NCBI GenBank assembly: GCA_023213395.1
Contig: CM041465.1
Location: forward strand, 242,923,741 to 242,987,740
Length of the DNA stretch: 64,000 bases
Reading direction: 5' to 3'
Origin: Cycas panzhihuaensis
Taxonomy: Eukaryota > Cycadophyta
Under the pieces are notes generated by a model that was not told the DNA's origin, ran no database searches, and saw only the letters and a list, made by a program, of their open reading frames with translations. A program made the translations under genes and the position numbers. Below, one piece after another: positions 35,038-45,699 of the stretch (the first letter of the stretch is position 1; every line of letters starts with the position of its first letter).

Positions 35038-35650
35038 CCATCTAAGTATTGCTCTCGTCACTATGTGCATTGATCAGTATATTGTAAGTAACATTATTTG
35101 GATTCAATCCCATCTCTTGCATTTCATAGAAAAACTTGTTTGCATTCTATAGATTACCTTCTTTGCTGAACCCAAGAATGAGGGCATTATAAGTAACAAT
35201 ATCAAGCACCAAGGCCTTCATAGACATTTCGTTCTTAAGTTTTTTTTCATAATGCCAACAAATTAAAGTTTCATTGAAGCCCCAAATTCCATTATCTTAA
35301 CAAATTTCTCTCAACCCAACACCTTACTCTACCTTCTTTCTATAAATCCCTAAGCAATGCAAGGTAATTCTATTGAAATTACTTGATAACAAGAAACTAT
35401 ATAACTTCTACTACATTAAGAGGACAATTATATTGTAGATAGTTAAGAATAAGGGCATTTTGAAGACACCTCATGATTTTAAACTCTACTTATACCTAGT
35501 AGCCTTCAATTTCTAGTGCTTCCAAAGCTTGTAGCCCTTCTCTCAATTCATCTCCACTTGCTTGAATATCCTCTAATAAATTTTGCCACATGTTCAGTCC
35601 CACCAAACCCTACATTTCAGTAATTATTTCTCCTCTATAAGTTCTCAGTC
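35038..35650 (-). pseudogene. PPR-protein gene fragment inside the copia A leader
   Basis: Between 35216 and 35038 the minus strand gives 60 codons with one internal TAG. They contain a clear pentatricopeptide repeat: 'VTYNALILGFSKEGNL' then 'ANKFFYEMQEMGLNPN', followed by the start of the next repeat, 'VTYNILINAH'. PPR proteins bind organelle RNA in plants. Further upstream on the minus strand (35640-35340) more protein-like sequence is readable ('LLEDIQASGDELREGLQALE'), with TAG stops where Gln fits, but I do not recognise its family. The fragment lies antisense to copia A, between primer site and gag, so it looks like a captured host gene piece. It is not intact. Confidence 0.6.
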
Positions 35651-35750
35651 TAAGAAATAATTTAAGTCTTTTTGGGGGAAATCTAGGTAAACTCCATGAT
35701 ACCAATAGTCAACTTAATTTTTATCTACGATTTGATTTAGGATGAATGGG

Positions 35751-35880
35751 TATAGATCTTCTACTTCACATTTGAGAACTGACACTCACCTAAAACTCGC
35801 CTCTAACTCACCTCAAATAGGTATATATCTTCTACTTCACATTTGAGAACCTTCGACTGAAACTTGCCTCTAACTTGCCC
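35751..35880. repeat. 71-bp tandem duplication
   Basis: The block starting tatagatcttctacttcaca at 35751 is repeated from 35822 (tatatatcttctacttcaca), a period of 71 bp. The copies diverge most in the middle. It separates the PPR-containing and TPR-like pieces. Confidence 0.75.
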
Positions 35881-36250
35881 ATCTCAAGAAATGTATGTGC
35901 ATCCCATGGATCTATGCATGTTACTTTTCTGAATATCTCCAAAGCCTTATATGTCTACCCTTGCTAAATATATATGTGTCCTATAGCCTTCAAAACTCTT
36001 TCTGGGCCGATAAAACAGAGAATTCTTTCTAGGTAAACTTCTAAAACCTTCTCAAAACTCTTTCTGGGCTGATAGAAATGATCTCAACTATAGTTTAGGT
36101 CGTGAAAGAGAGAATGGATCTAGAAGACTTGCTACGTTCTACTTAAGAGAACCTTGGTTTGACACTTTCTTGACGTTCATCCCCATCGCTCCAGTCGAAG
36201 ACCAACCTGCAACACGCATCACCACTGCCATTCAACTTACCACGTAAGTA
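35881..36250 (-). pseudogene. TPR-like gene fragment inside the copia A leader
   Basis: On the minus strand near 35990-35880 one frame reads 'RVLKAIGHIYI', TAG, 'QG', TAG, then 'TYKALEIFRKVTCIDPWDA', which fits the tetratricopeptide consensus (A..G..Y...G....A...F.....DP). TPR units mediate protein-protein contacts. Sequence up to 36250 is richer in GC than its surroundings and may be more of the same source. A CTR9-type protein is one possibility; the evidence is too short to decide. It has the same orientation as the PPR-like piece, so both may stem from one capture. Confidence 0.4.
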
Positions 36251-36823
36251 GGGTTTCAACCCTATTCCCCCCACCTTAGACTCTAAATACAATTATAATT
36301 TAATTACTAAAAAAAAATTGAAAAAAAAAAACATCAGGTCCATGCATTTCTATTTTGTTTTCATATATATAATAATGATATATATATATATATAATCTAA
36401 GTTATAAACTTTAATCTAATAATATTTGATTAACATTATAAAATAATTCCCCCCCTTACACTTTATTATAAAAATTAATTCCCCCTTTATAATGTTTGTT
36501 TAATTAATCAAAATAAACACTTTCCCTACACTTTATATAATTTCCTCTATTATGATGAGCATATAAACAAACCCTTTGTTATTACAAACACTCTTTAGAC
36601 CCCTCCCTTATAACATTTGGTTTACAAATCAACCCTTTTTCTATTTAATTTCATACTTGTTATATCTCTCCCTAACATTTCGTTAAACCTTTCTTGTAAT
36701 ATTTAGCCTTTTATCCCTCCTATACTATGATAGATATACGAACAAACATTCCCTTTTCACTTATTTTAAAATTAATCCTCTCTTTACAATATAAGTTTTT
36801 TATAACCTTTTCTAAATAGCATA

Positions 36824-36905
<82 letters not shown>

Positions 36906-37399
36906 GCATAGTAAATATACCTCTACTTGATTATTTTTTAAATTAAATTTTATGCCTTCAATATCATTTTCATTTTAAGACACTAAAATAAATCAATTGC
37001 AAAGTAAAATACCCATTAATTATTTTTTAATTTTTAACAAAAGTAAAATAATAATAAAGGAATTTAAAGAAAACACTTAATTTGTTAAGGGGGACAATTT
37101 TCTTTTTTTTAAGGGAGATTATTTGTAAGGGGGGCTATTTATTTTTATTAAGGTTAAGGGGGACTATTTATTTTTATTAAGGTTTAGGGGGATTATTTAC
37201 AAGGAGGACTATTTATCTTTTAAGGAAAAATGGGAACATGTAATTTTTTTAAAAAAGGGAAAGGTATTTATCCTATTATGTTTTTTCAGTCTTTAATTAT
37301 GACTACGAAATGTTAATCTAATATTTGAAAACCTTACTAAGTGATTATTTTTTCACCTACTCTTATATTTTTTAATCTCCAATCTCTAACATTTCTAAT
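36251..37399. other. AT-rich copia A leader with a long TA microsatellite
   Basis: No coding frame is recognised. A pure TA run covers 36826-36902 (about 77 bp), with a shorter one at 36378-36393. A G-run repeat block lies at 37086-37225 (listed separately). The gag start is at 37400. Confidence 0.7.
37086..37225 (+). repeat. G-run tandem block in the copia A leader
   Basis: A unit like aagggggactatttattttt recurs about five times with 15-30 bp spacing, for example near 37088, 37127, 37155, 37184 and 37200. Two neighbouring units also share 'tattaaggtt'. The G-runs are 4-6 bases long on the plus strand. Confidence 0.7.
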
Positions 37400-38360
37400 A
37401 TGGCTTTAATGCTAGAGATAACCACCTGCCTTCTAATTCCAATTTTAACCGACTCAAACTATGCCGACTGGAGGAATCACATATTGCATCAGCTTAAACA
37501 GTAAAAGATATGGCGATATGTAACTGTTGAATTTAAAAAACCAAAAGATGAAACTACAGAAAGTTATATAGTATATCTAATAAACTTAGATTTAGCCTTA
37601 GGCACCATATTGAAATCACTTTCACTAGAAATCAGTCAGTAGTTTTCTAAAATAGACGACCTAGCCACTGTTTGGAAAACTTTGTAAGAAAAGTATGATA
37701 AAGTCAATACACATCAACTAGCTATCTTAGAACAGTAACTATATGAACTTAATTATGATGATTTTTTTAAGGTTGAGGATTTTTTATACAAAATTCAACT
37801 AATTAATAAAGATCTAGGTAACTATATTAAATCCAAAACTAAAGAAGGTGATACTAAAAAAATAATCACTCATGCTAAAGACAGCGATATGCTTGTTTAT
37901 CTTGTAATAAACAAATTACCAAAACATTTTAATTTTTTTAAAACATCTAGACAACAAGTTGACAATCCTCCTATAACATTTAATCAGTTGACAAATCAAC
38001 TGATATAGAACATCAAATGATGTTAATTCATATAGGCATATTAAAAAATCCTTCCCAAGCTTTGTTTTCCAAAACTAAGCCACAAAATAAAAATAAACAT
38101 CAAAACAATTTTAACAGTAATCCAAAATTTTAGAAACCTCATAGAGGTTAACCACCTAACTCTCAAAATAATAAGTATTTTAGTCTATCTAAACATCATA
38201 ATACTCCTAATCAGTCATTTCCTAATCGAAATAATATAAATCCTTCTTAGAACACTAGTTGTGCTTATTATCATAAAAGAGGCCACGCTATTGATGTATG
38301 TAGAAGTATAATAGTTTCGAAAACATGGAAAGCTTCCAAGGGATTACAAAATTGACCTCA
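37400..38360 (+). pseudogene. Copia A gag
   Basis: The frame from ATG 37400 reads a UBN2-type copia gag: 'LTDSNYADWRNHILHQLKQ' near residue 15, 'FSKIDDLATVWKTL' and 'KYDKVNTHQLAILEQ' near 37700, 'LYELNYDDFFKVEDF' and 'LINKDLGNYIKS'. Gag forms the particle that packs element RNA. A zinc knuckle 'CAYYHKRGHAIDVC' lies at about 38260-38301; its second Cys is changed to Tyr. Stops such as TAG or TAA stand in for Gln at several places (for example near 37503, 37643, 37687 and 37736). Confidence 0.88.
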
Positions 38361-39960
38361 ATCATGACCATAAAATTGACAATGAACTCATAATCATTCT
38401 CTAATGATAATAACTTCTACATTTGTTACCCCAACTAATCAACCACCACAATGTATCCTTAACTCTGGTGCATCCCATCACATGATAAGACACCAGAAAA
38501 ACGTATCCACGTATTAATCTAAAACTAACTTTGAAGAAGAGATTTCTTTTGGAAGTGAAACCCAACTTAAAGTAAAAGGATCAAGTGATATTAATTTAAA
38601 AGATAGCTCAATAACGAATGTCTTTTATGTACCAAGTTTATTACCAAATCTACTCTCAGTTTATTAAATTTGCCAGAAAGACCTTATCGTCAAATTCTAG
38701 AAAGATAAATTTATCGTTAAAGAGCCATTAAATAAATTTTAACATATTGCCTCAGGACCTGTTAATCATAGCACAAGTCTCTATAGTTTAACAAGTTTAT
38801 AAAATAATAAAACAAAACCCTTCATTGCATTCATTGCCAAATTTGACTCAGTCAGTAAACTTTAGCATGCATGATTTAGCCATACAAGTTATGGAAAACT
38901 TCAATATTTAAAAAGAAATGACATGGTTCATGGTCTTCCACACTTAAATACTGCTTATGATGTCTGCAAAGCTTGTGTAATAGGTAAGCAACACATGGAC
39001 CCTTTTCGACATAAAACCTAATTTAGAGCGAAAGTTCCACTTGAACTTGTTTGCTCTGACATATGTGGACCATTTCATGTAATATCATACTCTGGCTCTC
39101 ATTATTTTTTAATATTTATTGATAATTTCTCTAGAAAATATTGGGTTTACATACTTAAAATACGCAGTCAAGTGTTTGACATTTTTATTGAATTTAAAAT
39201 GCTTGTTGAAAACTAATCAAACTCAAAAATCAAAAATTTTAGATCTAATAATGCCAAGGAATACTTAAGTGGCAAATTTATTTCCTTCTGTAAAAAGTAC
39301 AGAATTTAATTTTAGCATTCTGTTGCATATACTCCTAAACAAAATAGTGTTGTTGAATGCAAGAATTATACTCTATTGAGATAACTCGTTGCATGTTACA
39401 TGCAAAGAACCTTGACCTAAAATTATGGGTAGAAGTAATTAACTACTCTAACTATCTTCTAAATCATCTACCAAGTAAATACCTATAAAACGTTACTCCA
39501 GAACAAAAATAGTCTGGTAGAAAACCTTTAGTCAATCATTTATGAATCTTTGGAAGTATTGTGTGGAGACACATTCCTAAAGAAAAATGCAAGAAACTAG
39601 ATCCCAAGAGTTAAAAATACCTCTTTATTAAATACAGCGAAGAAAGTAAAGCCTATAGACTTTTAAATCTAGTCACGCATCAAATTTTAATTTTAGGTGA
39701 CATCATATTTGATTAAGAAGGATCTTCTTCAACCTCTACTTATGTAGAACTTCTGGTTAAAAATCTATTAACCAACACTTATTTGATTAATCCCTCTCAT
39801 AAATAAGCTGACCCTGAAATCATATAATCCTTATCTACTCAAGCCTAGAATTGGACTCTAGCTAAACCTACTTAAATAGACTCTTCTTCTCAATCTAGCT
39901 CCTCAAATCAACTTGTACCTACAGAAATAGGTACTAACAAATAGCCTGTCTGGGAAAAAA
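38361..39960 (+). pseudogene. Copia A protease and integrase
   Basis: The protease active site reads 'CILNSGASHHM' at about 38450-38482, with the catalytic Asp of DSGA changed to Asn. The gag-pre-integrase zinc domain begins near 38865, with stops where Trp and Arg of 'WHARF' should be, and continues 'HTSYGKLQYLK' and 'CKACVIGKQH'. The integrase core shows 'VCSDICGPF' (first Asp kept), 'FIDNFSRKYWVY', 'RSNNAKEY' (second catalytic Asp changed to Asn) and 'TPKQNSVVECKN' (Glu kept). Many TAG, TAA and TGA stops and several frame changes follow up to about 39960, where the linker to RT lies. Confidence 0.88.
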
Positions 39961-41413
39961 AATGCTTACTGATGTTGGATCTGATATTAGTAATCATTTA
40001 GATACCAGGCGAATACATACCTAAAAATTACATACTAACTATGCCTTAATAGCCAAAATAATGGACAATAATGATCCTAAAACCTTTAAACAAGCTAGCA
40101 ATAATCCTATATGGTAGGAAGCTATGTAAGCTGGATTTGGTGCCTTAATCAAGAATTCAACTTAGAATCTCAAACCGCTCCCACTGAAAAAAAATGTAGT
40201 TGACTGTAAATAGGTTTATAGAACAAAATACAACTCAATAGGCATAGTTGAAAAATATAAAGTTCACATAGTTGCAAAAAGATTTTCTTAAATTGATAGC
40301 ATTGATTATAATGAAACCTTTGCCCCAGTTGCAAAGATGAATATAATTAAAATAATTATTGCTCTAGCAGCTAAATTTGGTTAGGAAATCTATCAAATGG
40401 ATGTAAAGAGCACATTTATGAATGGTGATATCAAAGAAGAGATCTACATATCTCAGCCACCTAGCTTTATTGATAATCCGATAATATTACCCTTTTAATC
40501 CTGTAGGTTGATGATATCATCATCAAAAAATAACATTCATCACTTAAAAACTACTTTAATGAAAAAATTTAAAATGACCAATTTAGGTCTCCTACATTAT
40601 TTTCTTGGATTACAAATTTATCAAAATAATTCAAAAATAACTATATCACAACCTAAATATATTTTAAACTTAATTAAACGATTTAACATGAAAAATGCTA
40701 AATCCATATCTAATCTGTTACAATCAAGAGTAAAATTATCTACTGATTATTCAACACCTTTATGTGATCCTACATTATATAGACAACTAATTAGTGGTCT
40801 TATTTATTTAACTCATACCCACCCTGGTATTTCTTATGCTATCGCTTTATGTTCACGTTATATGTGACAGCCATATAAATCACATTAGAAAGCTACTAAA
40901 CATATATTATGATATCTTTAGAATACTATTTTTTATGGACTGACTTATAATTTTTGCAGTAAACCTTTAACTTTAAGAGGATATAATGATTTAGATTGGG
41001 TAGATGATACAAATGATCAAAAATCTAGATCAGGTTATGTATTTTTTATAGATTCTTCACCTATTACTTAGTCTAGTAAAAAAATATAGGCACTAGCTCT
41101 ATCAACGACTGAAGCTGAATATCGCGCACTCGTTGAAGCTAGTAAAGAAGCACTTTGGCTCAAATCTCTTCTAAATGAAATTGGTCTATCTTCTAACTCT
41201 TCCATTGAACTTAAAGTTAATAATCAAGGTGTGATTACTATTTCTACAAATCTAGTAGCACATTCTAGAACTAAACGTATCGAATTACATCAGCATTTTA
41301 TTCGTAATCTTGTTACTGATAACATTGTTTATTTGTCTTATTGTCCTATAGATCTACAGATTGCTGACATACTCACAAAGTCTTTAACTAAAGTTAAGTT
41401 TCTAAACTTGTGA
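39961..41413 (+). pseudogene. Copia A reverse transcriptase and RNase H
   Basis: The RT start is clear at about 40105-40490: 'FGALIKNST', 'YRTKYNSIG', 'DYNETFAPVAKMN' and '[20 protein letters not shown]'. At about 40490 the sequence jumps from the 'SFIDNP' block to the block holding the catalytic 'VDDIII' (its preceding Tyr is now a stop), so about 100 residues of the RT palm are deleted. After that 'KKFKMTNLGLLHYFLGLQI' starts an open 119-codon frame (40508-40867). RNase H follows: 'STTEAEYRAL' near 41104 and 'ADILTKSLTKVKF' near 41365, stop at 41411. Confidence 0.9.
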
Positions 41414-41486
41414 GATTTGTTAAAAATAAATGAAGTCTCCATCAAAGGGGGATCAACGTGATGAAGACCTTCTTTATAAAAGTTAA

Positions 41487-41499
41487 CATTAAAGGGGCA
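41487..41499 (+). other. Copia A polypurine tract
   Basis: The sequence cattaaaggggca directly precedes the right LTR and serves as primer for plus-strand cDNA. An additional purine run, catcaaagggggatca, lies upstream at about 41441. Confidence 0.75.
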
Positions 41500-41943
41500 T
41501 GTTAGGATTATTAATGTTACTTTTATATTATTATTATATTTTATTTAAGTTGCATGTGTAAATTTATATTTAAGTGATTCTAATGTTTAAAGTTTAGCCT
41601 TTATTTAATCATTTATGTGAAAGGTCATTGAAATGCGCAATTGCCCATTTCAACGAACCTTTCTTATTATTAATATCTTCTCCTAGATTCAAGGAGGTGG
41701 TTATGAGAATCTAGGAGGTTGTCCAAAGCCTTTTTCAAAGGTTGGTTTTGTTATATGTAGATGGTATTTCTTAAGGTCTTTGTATAAGTTTATTTTTAAT
41801 AACATTTTAGCTTTAGGAGGTGGTTTTTCTTTCCCAGAAGGGGTTTTCTACCTGGCAAATTATGTGTACTTGTGTAATGTCTTTTTCTTATATTTTTTCT
41901 ATCTTTGTGATCCTGTGACATTGTACTTATACCTATTCTTACC
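41500..41943 (+). repeat. Copia A right LTR
   Basis: It begins TGTTAGGATT and ends TTACC, where the left LTR has TCACA; the terminal CA has mutated to CC. Collinear with 34546-34987. Confidence 0.92.
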
Positions 41944-41948
41944 TTATT
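41944..41948 (+). repeat. Target-site duplication of copia A, right copy
   Basis: TTATT follows the right LTR and equals 34541-34545. Gypsy A minus-strand RT sequence resumes immediately. Confidence 0.85.
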
Positions 41949-42485
41949 TATAGGCAATGTTATCTTAGCAAAGCATAGAATAAATTTTCTAAGGATATTA
42001 ACTTTACTAAAGAAAATTTGTGTTACTTTTTGATTAGCAGGTAAAGTGAGTTCTCTAATTTCTTTTATCCTTTCAGGGTCTATATAGGTTTCTTCTAAAA
42101 AGATCACATGTCTAAGTAGTTCCCTTTTAGTAACCCCAAAAATAATCTTATTTTAGTTTAGAGAGATACCAAATTATCTATATATCTTAAAGACTTTCTT
42201 CAAGTGATTAGCACAATGATTTTTATTTTTATAAAAAAATGTTATATCATCAAGATATATAATTATGGTCACAAATATCAAGCCCTTGAATTCTTGATAT
42301 GTTTCCTTTTAAAATATGGCTCCTACATTTGTAAGCTTGTAAGACATTCTCCTATAGGCAAAGATGCCCCATGGAGAGGTGAATATGATCTTATATTTAT
42401 CCTTTCAATCTACTAATATCTAATTAAATTTAGAAAAACCATACAAAAGTGATATTACTTGTGTACCTATAATTATTTAAAGGAA
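41949..42485 (-). pseudogene. Gypsy A pol, 5' part: reverse transcriptase
   Basis: Read on the minus strand from 42485 downward, motifs are 'LYGFSKFN.ILVD' near 42440, 'IIFTSPWGIFAYRRMSYKLTNVGA' (pieces) near 42380, the catalytic 'IYLDDITFF' near 42250 with both Asp present, 'NHLKKVFKIYR', 'FGVTKRELLRHVI', then 'YIDPERIKEIRELTLPAN' and 'ILRKFILCFAKITLPIN' to 41950. This is RT palm, thumb and connection of a Ty3/gypsy element. The N-terminal part of RT, protease and gag are not recognised beyond 42485, so the element is truncated there or too decayed. The piece joins with 34540 across copia A. Confidence 0.88.
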
Positions 42486-45400
42486 TTACTTTATGTTGGT
42501 TGAAGGGTAATTATCCCTCAAGAATTGTATTTCCTATAACTCAAGAAGTTTGCATTCATCCCTATATAGGTAAGCGAAGGTACATGCTTCTTGCATTACA
42601 TTCTAATTTAATTATTAACTTTTATAAGCATATACTAACATTTACTTGCTATTTTGGTAAATGGATGTGTATATGCTTATTTAATGATGAGTTTGGCCTT
42701 GGTTAGTGGAAAAATAAGTTGTTGACCTAAGTCTAACAAATGGAAAAGTGGTCCTCTAACACCTTTAAGGCATTTCTAGCCCCTTTGTCCCTTTTCATTT
42801 TGATAAAGTTTTCTCTCTTTTTTACCCACTTATTGCCCTCAATATTGACTTTTGGTTTGAATTAATTTTATCATTTTATTAAATCCATTATGTAGATATC
42901 CCTAAGAACATAAAATATGACTAGTCATAAGATTAAATTGGTGATTAAAAGTGGGAGATATGACAATCTAAATTTGATGTGATTCTAGAAGTGATAAAAA
43001 GAGATATAGATCATCATTCTAAGGATATTTTCATCTCATTATTTTATTTTTAATTTAAGAGATTTATTCTAACTTGTAGATGTCATCAATATCTTTGAAA
43101 CCATAAGTGGAGCATTGAAAATAGACATTAGATGAGAAAGTTATGCCCATTTTAAGTTCACCTATATTTTGATAATTCTCATAGTTAGTTGTCTCACTTT
43201 ATTATTCATAGTACAACTTTTTTATAGTAGTACAACCTTTTTTTAGAAATTGTCATAATGGTACAACTTTCAAATTTCATCACAATACCATGAAATTCAT
43301 CTATCATATAAAAAAGAAATAGTGCACATGTTTGTATAGTTTATTATAGTTTTTCCCATGATTTTTTTAGCTCAAAGGACCAACATAATGTCCTTCCTGT
43401 GGTTTTACTTTTAGAGCATAGGCCCATCACTTCCAAACATTAAATCAACCTCAAATCTATGAATTTAACCCATAGTTTTGGTTGATCGATTTAGATAATG
43501 GTTTCCCTAGAACCATGGGCCCAAAACCCACCAAAGGGGCATAACCCCTTAATTATAAATCTCCCTATCATTTCATGAAATAGGAGGCCAACTTTTCTAA
43601 TGTTATATTGCCAAAAATTCTATAGACTTTGATCAACTCTTTAATTTATTTATTGGATTCCATATTTAGCTTGGATATTGAAGTTATTTCATTAGTGGAG
43701 ACCTCTACAATCAAAGTTCCATGTCACAAGTAGTTGCCTTTGGTTGAAAGTTGGGTTAATACCCCCCCACACCATTTGCATGTCTTTTTGCAATTTCAAT
43801 TGCATATAATTTTAGTTTTTTAAATTTCTTGATGCTTTATTTCTTTATTTCCTTCTTATTTGCTCTATTTATTTTTCTCTTCTATTTATTGGGAGATAAG
43901 GTAAAAGAGGGCCAACTAGTCTTTACTGAGTTCATGATGTGTGTCAACCTTTCCAATTCTAAAACTCTACTTATTACTATTTTGCATTTTTTTTGAATTA
44001 TAATTTCCTTTTAATTTGTTGCTTTTTAAATTGACATTTTTTTAATATATTTGCATGCACTAATTTGGTAGGTGATAAAGCATTTTCAACTCATTGTCTT
44101 ATAGGTTTGTGGCTTAGAGAGAATGTTGGAGCTTCATTCTCATCACCCCTATCTTGCCCATAAAATATTAGTGCCTATTACACATCAAAAGTGTTACCAA
44201 GATTTTCTCAAAATTGTCAAAAATGTATGTTCTTAAAAGCTCATTCAAAACTCATTTTTGGCCATATTTATATTTAATTGAATTTTTTTTTCCATCATAG
44301 ATCAATTTGGCAAGCAAAAATATTGTTAAAATTTTCATAGAAATTATAATGCATGCATGTGCTACTTACTTTTCTTGTTGTTATATTGGTAAAGTATGCA
44401 TTGAGAGGGCCTTATTATGGTGAAAAGTTAGTGGTTAGTATTTGGAGCAACTTCTAGGTACTTTTTATCAAAGCTCTTTCCTTATATATTTCATTTCCAA
44501 AAAGGAAAAGGTAGTAAAACAAAATAGTATTTTTAATTTGTAGTTTTATTTTAAAAATAAGAAGAGAAAGTATGCTTACTTATGTGTAGCATTTTTGCTT
44601 ACTTTCTCCCCTTCTTTGTATGTAGGTTATTTTATTTTATTCTTTTCAAAAGAATTACAAAAAGCTTAAAAACATAAAAAAAAAAAATAGAGAAAATGAA
44701 CTTGCATGTTGCACTTTGCATTACATATACTTGTTGTATGCATATTTTTGTAAAGTCCTAATGGAGTGGAGACTTGCACTTATTATGGATCCTAAAAACC
44801 TATATTTTTAGACTAGGGTTATTTGCTAATTTTATCTAATTAAAAATTTCATATTAGCTATATTGTAGGTGTTTACTGTTTGCTTCTTATAGAACTTTTT
44901 AGGATAGGATTGTTCCCTCATTAATATGAGGGGATCACTTACTTTCTACCCAAGCTTCGTCACCAAATGAGAGGACTAATTTTGTTCCGTTAGATGAGTA
45001 AAGTATTATGATTTATATTTTGAGTGATCCTATGAAGGGTGTCTATCTCCACCACATGATTACGTGTATATTATTAATAATTAAGTGAACTCCATATGTC
45101 ATGTTAAGAATGGTGATCACTTTCTATTTCTCCTCTTGGATCTCAAGGTTCGTACAAGCAAGATATGGGAACTACTTAGCCATCTCACACTTGTGTGGGA
45201 TGGGTCACTAGTATTGATGAGTGGCCACTAATTTATCCATGAGCAGATCAATCATATGAGTCTAACTTCTTTAAGCCTCTTGCTTTAGTTAATTCCTTCC
45301 TACATTTCTGGTTTGAGTCTAGTATTTTATGCTTGTTTAGTACTCTGGGATAGGATAGGTTAGTCATCATTTAGAAGGGTAATTACATTAGGTTAGGCAT

Positions 45401-45699
45401 ATAGTTTTATCAAAGGTTAGGGTATATGTGTCATGGAAGACCTCTTAAGTTTAGAGATCCTTCTTTCTAGGTGTTGTTTGGTCCCTCTAGGGGCCCTTGC
45501 TTCTAATATAATTCAATTTTATCCCTCTTCTTTCAATTACTTAATAGTTCTCCTTTATTTTCTTTTCATGCATTTTTGCTTTTTCATATGTCTACCTCCA
45601 TCAGTAATATATTAGTTAGTGATTAGTTAATTTCTTTTAATTTTTTATGCCCCTTTCCCCCTCTTACATTTGCATGTAGCCCCTAATATAGTTGTACCC
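42486..45699. other. Unassigned AT-rich DNA
   Basis: This should hold the gypsy A gag and 5' LTR if the element is complete, but no motif is recognised on the minus strand. A long plus-strand reading from 42500 is Leu/Ile/Phe-rich with a stop density expected by chance, so it is not called. The words gtacaacttt/gtacaacctt recur three times near 43210-43275. Confidence 0.3.

Larger units (their letters stand above)
34546..41943 (+). mobile_element. Ty1/copia retrotransposon 'copia A', decayed
   Basis: Two LTRs of 442 and 444 bp, both starting TGTTAGGATTATTAATGT, flank a 6.5-kb interior with a primer site, a 2.4-kb leader, gag, protease, integrase, RT and RNase H in copia order. The TSD is TTATT. 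It is inserted in gypsy A pol between the RT and RNase H domains. The LTRs differ at roughly one site in fifteen, and pol has dozens of stops, so insertion is old, though younger than gypsy A. RT has an internal deletion. Confidence 0.92.

Noticed and set aside
35881-36250. Assignment of the TPR-like piece to CTR9
   Set aside because: Only one repeat is readable and the sequence after it does not follow that family clearly; kept as generic TPR-like.
36826-36902. TA run as a promoter element
   Set aside because: A 77-bp pure dinucleotide run is a microsatellite; no gene start is near except the decayed copia gag 500 bp away.
42500-43960. Long plus-strand reading frame broken only by stop codons
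   Set aside because: It is Leu/Ile/Phe-rich with stop density and TGA use near those expected by chance in AT-rich DNA, and no motif appears.
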